Assembly: GCF_024347315.1 (NCBI RefSeq)
Contig: NZ_AP025460.1
Location: forward strand, 310,001 to 374,000
Length of the DNA: 64,000 nt
Direction of reading: 5' to 3'
From: Vibrio atlanticus
GTDB lineage: Bacteria > Pseudomonadota > Gammaproteobacteria > Enterobacterales > Vibrionaceae
Position numbers and translations under genes: made by a program. A model generated the notes under the pieces. That model searched no databases and had not been told where the DNA came from. It worked only from the letters and a program-made list of their open reading frames with translations. Shown here piece by piece: positions 1-7,897 of the stretch (position 1 is the first letter of the stretch; every line of letters begins with the position of its first letter).

Positions 1-50
1 ATCACGTTCAATCGCTACGGCCAGTTGTACTTTTTTAGTTTGGGCTGTCA
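1..50 (-). CDS. Partial phage gene after gpM-like gene, possible tail assembly chaperone (N-terminus only)
   Basis: An ATG at 50 opens a minus-strand frame that runs off the left edge; the visible residues begin MTAQTKKVQLAVAIERD. A strong ribosome binding site (AAAGGAG, about seven bases before the ATG) lies inside the end of the preceding gene, which this frame overlaps by 16 bases, so it continues the late tail operon. Its place after sheath and tube is where Mu-like phages encode the tail assembly chaperone (gp41-like), with the tape measure next. The product call is inference from position; only 16 residues are visible. Confidence 0.5.
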
Positions 51-778
51 TAACCAAGCTCCTTTTGTAATGCTTCTAGTTTCTTCTTCACGCCGCCTTT
101 GTTTGGATCTAGCTTCATCACTATCTCAAACAGGTTGTGCGCCTTTTCTTTCTCGCCAGCGTCGAAGTACCAATTACCGACTAGGCGGAACATCTTCACT
201 TTGAGTGGGGCGTTGGTAGCAAGCTCACCCGCCAGTAAATCATTTACGACTTTGAGCAGGTATTCGCGCTTGTACTCTTTCTTTTCAGTGTGCGCTTTGT
301 GCGTGTACTTAAACACATAATCACAGAAGCCCGTTTGACCGTTCACTTTGAAATTAGCCGGCGTTTCTAACCCGCCATCAATGGCCGCTCGAAAGTCATC
401 GTGGATCTCTTCAAACTTGCCAAGGTCGAAGTGCCACATATAAAAGCACCACATCACATCGAGGTTGCCGTAGTCGCCTTTGTGGGTTTCAAGCAGCTTT
501 TCAACCAGTGGGCGGTACTTGTTAATGAGTTCTTGTTTGTACGGGTCTTTCTCTTTCGAGCCAGACAAGGTACGCAAGCGGCTTTGGTCTTGCTTAAACA
601 CGTTCTGTGTTTCTTCCCAAGGCTTATCAGCAAAAGCAGTGCGAACGGATTGGCTCAAGGCTGACTCGCTTATTGCGCCAACATCGTTGAGAAGGTCGAC
701 ACTGTCGGTCGCTTCAAAGGTTTCAACCGTTAATGGTTTATCCTTCAGAGCCTCTCGTTTCATCAGTATGGATATCAT
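35..778 (-). CDS. P2 gpM-like terminase small subunit, displaced into the tail operon
   Basis: The 247-residue product resembles the small terminase subunit of P2 (gpM, Phage_term_smal family), which helps select and cut phage DNA for packaging. Recognisable parts are a lysine-rich stretch near residue 75-90, a tryptophan-containing helix (VMWCFYMWHFDLGKFEEI), and a C-terminal segment GVKKKLEALQKEL matching the end of the P2 domain. About 55 N-terminal residues precede the recognisable part. The start at 778 is supported by AAGGAG seven bases upstream, overlapping the stop of the tube gene. In P2, M lies between N and L; here it follows the tail tube. I compared from memory, so the family call is good but not certain. 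Confidence 0.65.
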   Translation of the reverse strand: MISILMKREALKDKPLTVETFEATDSVDLLNDVGAISESALSQSVRTAFADKPWEETQNVFKQDQSRLRTLSGSKEKDPYKQELINKYRPLVEKLLETHKGDYGNLDVMWCFYMWHFDLGKFEEIHDDFRAAIDGGLETPANFKVNGQTGFCDYVFKYTHKAHTEKKEYKREYLLKVVNDLLAGELATNAPLKVKMFRLVGNWYFDAGEKEKAHNLFEIVMKLDPNKGGVKKKLEALQKELGYDSPN

Positions 779-789
779 GGTGTTGCTCC

Positions 790-1155
790 TTACTGCGGGA
801 TGAGTTCGTCACCGTTGAAGACCACTTCAAGCTGACCATCTTTTACCGCTACGGTAAGTGGGTCGACTGTCCATGCGCCTTTCAAGGTGTATGCGCGGCT
901 TGTGTTCGTTTCTAAGGTGATGTCTTCACCTACAAAATCAGCAATGGCTTTCTCATCGGTGTCTTGAGCGTGAATGATGGTGCACTTGATGAAAGGCGCA
1001 TCTGAGAATTGTTCAGAGAAACCCAAAGGGCCATCGTCACCCATGACGGTTTCGCGCTTCATGTTGCCCATACCAAATTCAGCGCCTTCTTTAAGGGGAA
1101 GGCGACCCAATGAGCCTGCGTTAAGGACGGCACGGCTAGTAATTTTTGTTCCCAT
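790..1155 (-). CDS. Mu-like tail tube protein
   Basis: This 121-residue protein fits the Mu gpM tail tube family, the inner tube through which DNA passes during infection. It is the usual small size (Mu about 118 residues), begins MGTKITSRAVLNAGSLG, and has the beta-rich end typical of tube proteins (GQLEVVFNGDELIPQ). It starts three bases after the sheath stop, the normal sheath-tube pairing of contractile tails. The family is recognised from motif style and neighbours, not from a search; the HP1/K139 DUF2597 tube family is the alternative. Confidence 0.75.
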   Translation of the reverse strand: MGTKITSRAVLNAGSLGRLPLKEGAEFGMGNMKRETVMGDDGPLGFSEQFSDAPFIKCTIIHAQDTDEKAIADFVGEDITLETNTSRAYTLKGAWTVDPLTVAVKDGQLEVVFNGDELIPQ

Positions 1156-1158
1156 GAC

Positions 1159-2295
1159 TTACTTCCTAAATTGAATTTTGCCTGCAACGATAATCAAACC
1201 GTTCACGAACTGCGGTGAATCTTGGTAGTTGACGCGCTGCTTGTTGGTTTTATCAAGCTCGACAATGAGCGACTTTTTGTAGCCATCGAAATCTTGCACG
1301 ATGCCTTGGTATTCCAGATCTCGATACAAGGTCAACAGCTTGCCCTTGATCATGGTCGGCGTGACAATCGGCTGACCTTTGGCGAATTTGGTACCGTCTT
1401 TCGCAACTTTATGACGAGGGTAGGTACTTAAGATCAACGAGCGCTGTTTCTGACGGAAGTACATGGCGGTTGCAGGTGTCATGACATCGAGGTAACTGTT
1501 GTCTGTTACGCCAGCTGCGTTTTCGGTGTAAGCCGTCACGGCACGTTCAATTAACACTTCATTCGCTGAGTTCACCGTGTAGGTACTCAAGCCTTCATAC
1601 AAAAAGAGGTTGCGTTCAGCCCAATCCCACTCTTGCGTTGCCAGTGAGTAAACACCGTTTAACTTGAGTGTTTGTAGCGGCCTGCAAGGGTCGATGGCCA
1701 ATGACGGGGCGATTTGACCTACCCACGCACCAATGGCTTTTGCATCTGATAACGCTTGGTCTTTAGAGTCACCAAAGTTGTTGATTGGCAGGAAGTTGAT
1801 TAACGGGCAGTTGCTCTTTGCTGAAAAGGTCACTAGCTCGGCGTGGGTGCCTTTCTTCGGTAGATACGCAATACCTGGCACTTGCTCTAATGCTGTATAA
1901 CGGTTTTCAAGAAAGGTACCCAATTCGCGAATGGTAGTGTCGTCATTCAATGAGCACATGATGTGGTGGTATTGCGTGTCACCTAGCGCCGCCAATGCAC
2001 TTGCGATATCACCGCTACCCACGCTGATCGCGTAAATTGGCATGGTTTTATCTTGCTTACGGAAGTAGGTGATCATTTCCACGATGTCGCTACTCGCACC
2101 AAACGAGTCTGCCGCTTTTGTCTCATCCATACAAAGCGTGACTTTATTGTGAGCGACCTTTGCACCACTGACCGCATTACCGATCGCCAAAACAACTTGC
2201 AAGTCTTCTGCGCTGTTTGCCAGGCTATTATCAATTTCAATATAGACACCGGGAACGCGAGCGGTGCTTGGTACTTCAGCAAAACTAATACTCAT
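1159..2295 (-). CDS. Mu-like contractile tail sheath protein
   Basis: The 378-residue product begins MSISFAEVPSTARVPGVYIE, the characteristic N-terminus of Mu gpL-type sheath proteins, and ends with SPQFVNGLIIVAGKIQFRK, like the sheath C-terminus that locks subunits together. The sheath contracts to drive the tail tube through the cell envelope. It is shorter than Mu gpL (about 495 residues), so the variable surface insertion is probably reduced. Its ATG overlaps the stop of the DUF2635 gene (TAATG), indicating translational coupling, and the tube gene follows at once. Confidence 0.85.
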   Translation of the reverse strand: MSISFAEVPSTARVPGVYIEIDNSLANSAEDLQVVLAIGNAVSGAKVAHNKVTLCMDETKAADSFGASSDIVEMITYFRKQDKTMPIYAISVGSGDIASALAALGDTQYHHIMCSLNDDTTIRELGTFLENRYTALEQVPGIAYLPKKGTHAELVTFSAKSNCPLINFLPINNFGDSKDQALSDAKAIGAWVGQIAPSLAIDPCRPLQTLKLNGVYSLATQEWDWAERNLFLYEGLSTYTVNSANEVLIERAVTAYTENAAGVTDNSYLDVMTPATAMYFRQKQRSLILSTYPRHKVAKDGTKFAKGQPIVTPTMIKGKLLTLYRDLEYQGIVQDFDGYKKSLIVELDKTNKQRVNYQDSPQFVNGLIIVAGKIQFRK

Positions 2296-2510
2296 TATTT
2301 AGTTTCCTTCTTGGCTGTGGGCTTGGCTGTTTTGTCGATATCCACGACACTTTCTTCAGCGAGTCGACGTAGCCAGTAAGCGTTGCGAGGCTTTTCTTCA
2401 CCTGCTGCTTTCAGTGGCTCTCGGGTAATTGGGTCTTTCACGATTAAGCCTTTAGTGGCGGGCTTAATCTTGAAGGTGGGTACTTTGGGTTTCTCTACTT
2501 GTTTATCCAT
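2295..2510 (-). CDS. DUF2635 family small phage tail-region protein
   Basis: The 71-residue product carries the DUF2635 signature: a basic proline-rich start, then VKDPITREPLKAAGEEKPRN and AYWLRRLAEESVV. Genes of this family (Mu gp38-like) sit directly before the sheath gene in Mu-like phages; their role is unknown. I chose the ATG at 2510 because it overlaps the preceding stop as TAATG, like its neighbours. An upstream in-frame start at 2642 would add 44 residues lying wholly inside the gpS-like gene and is rejected. Confidence 0.8.
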   Translation of the reverse strand: MDKQVEKPKVPTFKIKPATKGLIVKDPITREPLKAAGEEKPRNAYWLRRLAEESVVDIDKTAKPTAKKETK

Positions 2511-3049
2511 TACGCTGCATCCTCTAGTGCAAAGTGTTCCGCTGCCATGGCGAGTAGCTCTCGCTCTAGAGCAGGTGTCCAACCAATGAAGGTTCGTTTG
2601 GGCATTTGATAATTGCGTTTGGTTCTCACGCCGCCTGTCCATTGACCTGTTTTGCTGTTGTAGTGGCCATTTACGCGAGTCGTGAATGACACTTGAGAGC
2701 CTTGGTTGTGCTCTTGGCCGACGCGCCCCGCGACGCCTTTTAGACCAATCTCAAAGCTATCTTCTGTTACGTGAGTTCTTAATGCCTTACCAAAACCGAG
2801 CAACATGTTTTTATTGTTAACGGTGTTCTGCGCTTGAGTGCCATCCCATAGTTGGGTTGTCTTTCGCCGCGTTCGGCCTTGGTACGGGTTATTGTCTATA
2901 TCTCGCTGAGCGCGAATTTGCTGACGAAAGAACTGCCGTGCTCGGTTGGCCATTCGTTTATTTAGCTCAAACTTATCACTGGCCGTAAGCACTAAACTTT
3001 CCACAACTTGAGTCAATTTCTCAGGCGTCGCGAGTGTTAATTCACTCAT
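2510..3049 (-). CDS. Phage virion morphogenesis / tail completion protein, P2 gpS-like
   Basis: This 179-residue protein fits the P2 gpS tail completion family, needed for joining finished tails to heads. Features seen are an early basic helix (LNKRMANRARQFFRQQIRAQRD), the NPYQGR element, and a glycine-rich middle GLKGVAGRVGQEHNQG that corresponds to the family's conserved G-R-x-A/G-x-x-H segment. The C-terminal MPKRTFIGWTPALERELL is also typical of the family. It overlaps its upstream neighbour by four bases and its downstream neighbour by TAATG. Confidence 0.75.
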   Translation of the reverse strand: MSELTLATPEKLTQVVESLVLTASDKFELNKRMANRARQFFRQQIRAQRDIDNNPYQGRTRRKTTQLWDGTQAQNTVNNKNMLLGFGKALRTHVTEDSFEIGLKGVAGRVGQEHNQGSQVSFTTRVNGHYNSKTGQWTGGVRTKRNYQMPKRTFIGWTPALERELLAMAAEHFALEDAA

Positions 3050-3510
3050 GGCAAATCATCTAAGTGGCCGACAAAGTGGACCAATTCACCGAGTTGGTCT
3101 TCATCGGCTCGCGCTTCAAAACCACTAACACATTCATAACGGGTATCGCCTTGCTTCCAATTTCCTTGCGCGCTTTCTTGAAGGTCGAACTCTTCACGAA
3201 TATCAATTTTCAGCTTGAGATCAAACGCACCTTTATCGAGAGGCTCTAGCGCGAACGTCGGCATGGGTAAGCCTTTTTCTGCTCGCTCTGGGTCGAACTT
3301 ATTAAGCCAGCTGACTAAATGCATAAACAAAACTTGCGGCTCTAACTTGGCGCTTTGCAAGAAAACGATGGCGGTGTATTCAATTTCAAACCCATCGACA
3401 AAAACACCTTGTCCACAAAATAAAGCGCCATCCTCTGCCCACACATCCATTTTGGCCGCGTCTGTCACATGGCTTTTGAATAAGTCCGTTAAGCTTTGCA
3501 GTGCTTTCAT
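3046..3510 (-). CDS. Phage tail completion protein, P2 gpR-like
   Basis: Starting at the ATG at 3510 the product is 154 residues, almost exactly the size of P2 gpR (155). It begins MKALQSLTDLFKSHV and contains the acidic, tryptophan-bearing middle (MHLVSWLNKFDPER) expected of this family. gpR acts with gpS in tail completion, and the two genes are adjacent here as in P2. The start is fixed by a TAATG overlap with the head completion gene; a longer frame from 3585 lies entirely inside that gene and is unlikely. Confidence 0.7.
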   Translation of the reverse strand: MKALQSLTDLFKSHVTDAAKMDVWAEDGALFCGQGVFVDGFEIEYTAIVFLQSAKLEPQVLFMHLVSWLNKFDPERAEKGLPMPTFALEPLDKGAFDLKLKIDIREEFDLQESAQGNWKQGDTRYECVSGFEARADEDQLGELVHFVGHLDDLP

Positions 3511-3959
3511 TACACTCTCTCGAAGCAGTAGGTTTCTTCTGCGTGAATTAATATGTCTACCGCTTGGCGATACTGCACTTCGCACTCTTCTTTCTTACTG
3601 GTGAGCGCTTCTTGTCTGTCAGCGGCTTCGGCGGTGGCGTCACCACTCATTTGCACGCTAATCAGTTGCGCGGCGGTCAGTGCTAACACGGCCTGTTTGT
3701 AAAGGGTTTCGGCTGAGTCGTCATCACCAAAGCGCTTTTGGGATAACGCCGTCAAACTAGCAAAAGGCACTAAGGTGTCTTTAAGCTCAGAATGCACTTT
3801 GATGCGTGACACCTTCGCGTGATGCAGAATGCCTGCCTCTGTCTCATTACTTTGGAAATGGTACAGAGACTGAAACTCTGAAATGTTCAGTACTGGGTAT
3901 TTGCCCGTTGCTGGCAACTGAGATTGATACGTTTTGTTTTTGTTGCCGACAAATTCCAT
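3510..3959 (-). CDS. Head completion/stabilization protein, P2 gpL-like
   Basis: The 149-residue product fits the P2 gpL head completion family, which plugs filled capsids before tail joining. It has the short beta-rich N-terminus leading to FYHFQSNET-like text and the helical C-terminal part with KQAVLALTAAQLI and YRQAVDILIHAEETY, parallel to YERAVCAMATASLY in P2. Its position before R and S matches K139/HP1-type gene order. Unlike P2, no gpM gene lies between the capsid gene and this one; only a 121-base gap with an inverted repeat is present. Confidence 0.7.
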   Translation of the reverse strand: MEFVGNKNKTYQSQLPATGKYPVLNISEFQSLYHFQSNETEAGILHHAKVSRIKVHSELKDTLVPFASLTALSQKRFGDDDSAETLYKQAVLALTAAQLISVQMSGDATAEAADRQEALTSKKEECEVQYRQAVDILIHAEETYCFERV

Positions 3960-3982
3960 GATTTATCCTTGTTGGGTTAGGG

Positions 3983-4052
3983 AATGCAGGCCGACAATCG
4001 CGAATAACAGTTAGCACCAAAGCGCACCTGAAATAGCAATAGAGCCTGCATT
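3983..4052. repeat. Perfect 9-bp inverted repeat in the N-L gap
   Basis: AATGCAGGC at 3983-3991 is repeated in inverted form as GCCTGCATT at 4044-4052, with 52 bases between. It fills most of the gap between the capsid and head completion genes, where P2-like phages normally carry gene M. There is no T-run, so a simple terminator is unlikely; an RNA processing hairpin or a scar of rearrangement are possible. Confidence 0.5.
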
Positions 4053-4080
4053 GAGGGGGTGTTAGTTTTTAGTGCTTGGC

Positions 4081-5115
4081 TTAATGCCAGGCATTGTTAA
4101 TCCAAAGCTTCACGTTTTTGAATTCGATCGCGGCGACTTTGCCTAGCTCTTCAATCACGTAAGCCATGTTCATCGACTCAAAGTTTTCAATCTGGTCTTT
4201 TTCATCGTTCTTCTTGCCTGTAGAGCGGCGAATAGAACCTTCTTGAATGTAGATGGACAGGTTGTCGTAACTGGTGACCATGATGCCCGTAGAAGGGAAG
4301 CCTGGTACTTTTACAGCAGGCAAACCGCCATAAGTACCGATGACTTGCAGCTCTTGGATTTTGCCTTTCTCGCTTGGCGTGTTGCCGTGTGCTTCGTAGA
4401 ATTTGGCTTTGTCGTAAGCAAGCAGATCAGAACCGATGATGGCCACAAGGTTTGAATCGTTTTCACACGCGTCATGCAGTAGGTTTTTCGTTTCAAGTAC
4501 GGCTAGGTCTAGGTTGATGAAATCACCACCTTGGCCAATACGCACTTCACCTACGTTCTTACCTTGTTTGATAAGTCGCGTTGCGTTGTGGTCACGCATG
4601 GCTTGGAACCAACCTTTGTTTACGTCTTCACCGTTCGGGTTCGCGCTTGCATCGGTGTTATCAGCAACGCTTTCGCCATACCAACCGATAGTAATTTTGT
4701 TCGCATCAATCTGTTCGCGAGTCGCTTTACTTAGCAAGGTGTTGAAGTTTTTATGATGCGCCCATGCATCTACTTTTGCGTAACGTAGTGCAGTATCAAA
4801 GTTCACTTGCTCACACATGTAAGGCATTGCCCCCATGCTTGAGTGATCTTTAGGTTTACGCTTGCCTGCACCTGAAGTATCGGTACGGCTGGCAATCATG
4901 CCTGTCACACCAAGGCCAATGGATTCACCTTTTTGGTTTTTCACCGAAATGATGTTGATTTTTTTGAGGAACCAGTTGCTTTCACGGATAGCCGCGATAA
5001 TGCGCTGAGTACCATTAGGGGTAACGTTGAATTTCTCTGTTGCATCATCAACATCGTTTTGAGCGGCTACCGCTTTCACGTAAGCGCTGAGTTTTGTTTT
5101 TGTATGCTGTTGCAT
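4081..5115 (-). CDS. Major capsid protein, P2 gpN family
   Basis: The 344-residue product belongs to the P2 family of HK97-fold major capsid proteins. It shows the typical start (an N-terminal helical arm, then NVTPNGTQRIIAAIRESNWFL), the central segment GKNVGEVRIGQGGDFINLD, and the late VTSYDNLSIYIQEGSIRR with an E-loop/P-domain style end. P2 gpN is 357 residues and loses its first 31 during assembly; similar cleavage here is expected but not visible. It lies 47 bases downstream of the scaffold/protease gene, the normal arrangement. Confidence 0.9.
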   Translation of the reverse strand: MQQHTKTKLSAYVKAVAAQNDVDDATEKFNVTPNGTQRIIAAIRESNWFLKKINIISVKNQKGESIGLGVTGMIASRTDTSGAGKRKPKDHSSMGAMPYMCEQVNFDTALRYAKVDAWAHHKNFNTLLSKATREQIDANKITIGWYGESVADNTDASANPNGEDVNKGWFQAMRDHNATRLIKQGKNVGEVRIGQGGDFINLDLAVLETKNLLHDACENDSNLVAIIGSDLLAYDKAKFYEAHGNTPSEKGKIQELQVIGTYGGLPAVKVPGFPSTGIMVTSYDNLSIYIQEGSIRRSTGKKNDEKDQIENFESMNMAYVIEELGKVAAIEFKNVKLWINNAWH

Positions 5116-5162
5116 GTCTATTACCTAATCTAAAACGTTATGGATTGAGGACGTATCAACAC

Positions 5163-5990
5163 TTATAAATAAGTATTGTCGTCATCACCTTCGCCCGCTA
5201 ACTGGCGCTGTTCTTCATCGGTTAGCTTGCTGAGCTTTTCGATTTGACCTGTTAGGCTTTCTACCTGTGACGAAAGAGTCTCGACTTGACCTTTCAGCTC
5301 AGTCACTTCAGCACCTTCTTCGACTTCAGGTTCTTGCGGCTGACCATTGGTGTTGAGCTTTTCAACTTGCTCACTTAACTGGCTTAGTTGCTGCTGATTC
5401 TCTTTGCCTTGCTCAATGCTTTGCTTGAGTAGCTCTTCAAGTTCTTTACTCATGTCGTCTTCTTCCTGTTGTTGTGAGAGCTGCTCAAGTTCACTTTCGC
5501 CCTTAAGCCAGCGTTTAAATGTATTGAACATCGAGGCTTCTTCCTCGGTGCTTTTAGAGAGTTGTTCCAAGGTGATTTGAAAGCTCGTTGGGACACACGC
5601 TTTATCTTTGCTGCTAGCCGACAATTGAATCTGTGTCGTACCTAACGATGCAGGCTCATCAGTCAGGGCCAATCCAGTCAGGTAGGCTTTCCCTGTGTCT
5701 GCAAACTTTTCATAGAACTCACATGAGGTATGTAAAAGCTGGCCTTGCTCAGCCATACGTAAAAGCATTGAGTTTGGTTTCAGTACTGCGAATAGCTTGT
5801 CATCTTTCTTTTCTACAGATAGGACTGAGCCATACTTGTTGCTCCACGGGTAATGGTCTGCATTGATTCGAGCTGTATAGACTTCTGGGTTGTAAGTTTC
5901 TGCAATCTCATCAATGATTTTTTGATCAATGACTCGACCATCAATGGTTGCTCCTGCCTGTAAAATACAAATTAGCTCTGATTGGAACAT
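5163..5990 (-). CDS. Capsid scaffolding protein/protease, P2 gpO family
   Basis: The 275-residue product has the two-part layout of P2 gpO. Residues 1-135 form the serine protease domain (GATIDGRVI near the start, the histidine in INADHYPWSNKYG, and a serine in LLHTSCEF as candidate catalytic residues). Residues 170-265 are a glutamine/glutamate-rich coiled coil that scaffolds capsid assembly. In P2 this protein trims the capsid, the portal and itself, then leaves the shell. It is the first gene of the leftward head-tail operon and is divergent from the terminase gene. Confidence 0.88.
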   Translation of the reverse strand: MFQSELICILQAGATIDGRVIDQKIIDEIAETYNPEVYTARINADHYPWSNKYGSVLSVEKKDDKLFAVLKPNSMLLRMAEQGQLLHTSCEFYEKFADTGKAYLTGLALTDEPASLGTTQIQLSASSKDKACVPTSFQITLEQLSKSTEEEASMFNTFKRWLKGESELEQLSQQQEEDDMSKELEELLKQSIEQGKENQQQLSQLSEQVEKLNTNGQPQEPEVEEGAEVTELKGQVETLSSQVESLTGQIEKLSKLTDEEQRQLAGEGDDDNTYL

Positions 5991-6070
5991 GCCTAAACTC
6001 TCCTAAATTCGATGATTCCAATTTACCCAATGCCTCCGCCTTTTTGTATTTGTCCTAGTTCTAAACGCTT

Positions 6071-6125
6071 GATATAGAAATCGTTCAAGCTGAGTAATCA
6101 CAAGCGCTGTAGCACTATGCAAACA
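6071..6125 (-). promoter_or_regulatory. Candidate Ogr-type late promoter for the O-N-L operon
   Basis: The divergent gap between the scaffold and terminase genes contains one TGT-N12-ACA dyad (6108-6110 and 6123-6125), the form bound by P2 Ogr and Delta activators near -55. A TATATC-like -10 at 6071-6076 on the minus strand would start transcription about 52 bases from the dyad centre, the expected geometry. An Ogr-like protein is encoded at 17059-17313. The three-base half-sites can occur by chance, so this remains tentative. Confidence 0.35.
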
Positions 6126-7876
6126 TGGAAAATAATGTTGTTAGCGAACCGCTATATACCGCCGACCAAACGAAAGCTTTGGGACTGTTTTTACGCCAAC
6201 GTAAGCCTGCTGAAATTGCAGAAGCGGTTAGCGTAGCCACACGCACGGTTCAAAAATGGATAACTCAGTTTGATTGGAAGACGCTGAGGGATGACGCGCC
6301 CGTCGAATTAATGATGAGACAGCGCATTGCTTACTTGATGTGGGTTGACGAAAAGCTTGAGAGCCAAGAGCGTGAGCTCAAGATGTTACTCGAACAGCAA
6401 TTCAAGCGTGATGAAGCTGAGCAAAGACGCAACCGACCAGCTGGCCGAAGTGATGGTGAGCAAAAGCGTGGGCGTAAGTCGAATAAGGTGAAGAACGATG
6501 TTTCCCACATCACCAAAGAGATGTTGGATGAGTATCGCGAGAAAACCTTTTTCGAATACCAAAAGGAAATTCACGGCCATAAACAAAACGATGAGATCAA
6601 TGAAACTCGCTTTTATCTTAAGTCGCGTCAGATTGGTCTTACGTTCTATTTTGCCTTTGAAGCGTTTGAAGATGCGGTGCTGACTGGCGACAACCAGGTG
6701 TTTATCTCTGCGTCGAAAAAGCAGTCGTATATCTTCAAAAACTACATTCGTAAATTTGCGCTAGAGATTGGCGAAGTTGACCTTAAAGGTAAGGACGACA
6801 TCGAGTTAAGCAACGGCGCAAAGCTTGGTTTTATGTCGACCAATGTTGCGACCTCTCAAGGCTTTAACGGCCACATGTATTGGGATGAAGTGTTTTGGAT
6901 CCCTCGCTTTGCTGAATTGGATGATTATGCAGGCGGTATGTCGATTCAGGCGCAGTTTCGCACCACTTACATTTCAACACCTTCCACCATGGCACATGAA
7001 GCCTACCCGAAATGGCAAGGCAAGAAAGAGCACGGTATTGATATCAGCCACAAGGCACTTAAAGCCGGTGCTTTAGGTGTTGATTTTATCTTCCGTCAAA
7101 TGATCACGGTTGATGATGCGATTAAGAAGGGCGCGACCTTCTTCAACATGGATAAGCTTAAGCGTAAGTATCCGGTTAAAGAGATTTTCGACAACCTGCT
7201 GCGTTGTAAGTTTTTGGATGACAGCGCTTCGTTCTTCTCATTGAAAGCATTACTGGCCTGTAAGGCCGATACGTCATTGTGGAAAGATGTCGACCACGAC
7301 AAAGTAAGGCCAGTGGGCAATGCAGAGGTTTTGGTCGGTTATGACCCAAGAGGTGGCGGAACGGGTGAAAGCTCGGATGATGCAGGCCTTGTGGTGGCGT
7401 TAAAGCCTAAGCGCAAAGGTGGTGTGTTCCGACTGATTGAGCGAGTGCGCCTTAAAGGTTCTAGCTATGAGCAACAGGCTGACACGATTCGCAGCATTAC
7501 CGATAAATACAATGTGGTGTACATGGCGATGGATACCAGTGGCGTAGGCTCTGCGGTTGCAGAGCTTGTTCGCAAGTTTTATCCCGCTTTGGTTGAGTTG
7601 GATTACTCACCCGAAGTGAAACGATTGATGGCGTACAAATCACGAGAAATCATTAACAGTGGCCGCTTACAGTTTGAAGCGGAGTGGGATGACCTCGTTC
7701 ACTCGTTCTTAATGATTCGCCAGCAAACCACCAAAGTAAGTAACCAAATTACCTTTACTTCCAACCGCAGCAAAATTGGCTCTCATGCGGATTTAGCCTG
7801 GGCGTCTATGCACGTTCTGCGTTGGGAGCCGATTGATATTAATAACGACACCGACACCACTGTCGAGTTCTTCTAG
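6125..7876 (+). CDS. Terminase large (ATPase) subunit, P2 gpP family
   Basis: The 583-residue product is the packaging motor of the P2 type. An N-terminal helix-turn-helix (PAEIAEAVSVATRTVQKWI, residues 27-45) is followed by a basic linker. The ATPase then has a Walker A-like KSRQIGLTFYF near residue 165 and a Walker B MYWDEVFWIPRF near residue 255. A C-terminal nuclease domain starts around VLVGYDPRGGG near residue 400. It is transcribed rightward with the portal gene, opposite to the scaffold operon, exactly as P and Q are in P2. No strong ribosome binding site precedes the ATG. Confidence 0.93.
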   Translation: MENNVVSEPLYTADQTKALGLFLRQRKPAEIAEAVSVATRTVQKWITQFDWKTLRDDAPVELMMRQRIAYLMWVDEKLESQERELKMLLEQQFKRDEAEQRRNRPAGRSDGEQKRGRKSNKVKNDVSHITKEMLDEYREKTFFEYQKEIHGHKQNDEINETRFYLKSRQIGLTFYFAFEAFEDAVLTGDNQVFISASKKQSYIFKNYIRKFALEIGEVDLKGKDDIELSNGAKLGFMSTNVATSQGFNGHMYWDEVFWIPRFAELDDYAGGMSIQAQFRTTYISTPSTMAHEAYPKWQGKKEHGIDISHKALKAGALGVDFIFRQMITVDDAIKKGATFFNMDKLKRKYPVKEIFDNLLRCKFLDDSASFFSLKALLACKADTSLWKDVDHDKVRPVGNAEVLVGYDPRGGGTGESSDDAGLVVALKPKRKGGVFRLIERVRLKGSSYEQQADTIRSITDKYNVVYMAMDTSGVGSAVAELVRKFYPALVELDYSPEVKRLMAYKSREIINSGRLQFEAEWDDLVHSFLMIRQQTTKVSNQITFTSNRSKIGSHADLAWASMHVLRWEPIDINNDTDTTVEFF

Positions 7877-7897
7877 CCTAATTTTTGGAGAGACCAA

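Noticed and set aside
2511..2642. N-terminal extension of the DUF2635 protein
   Set aside because: The extra 44 codons fall inside the gpS-like gene and read as low-quality protein; the TAATG start at 2510 fits the family length.
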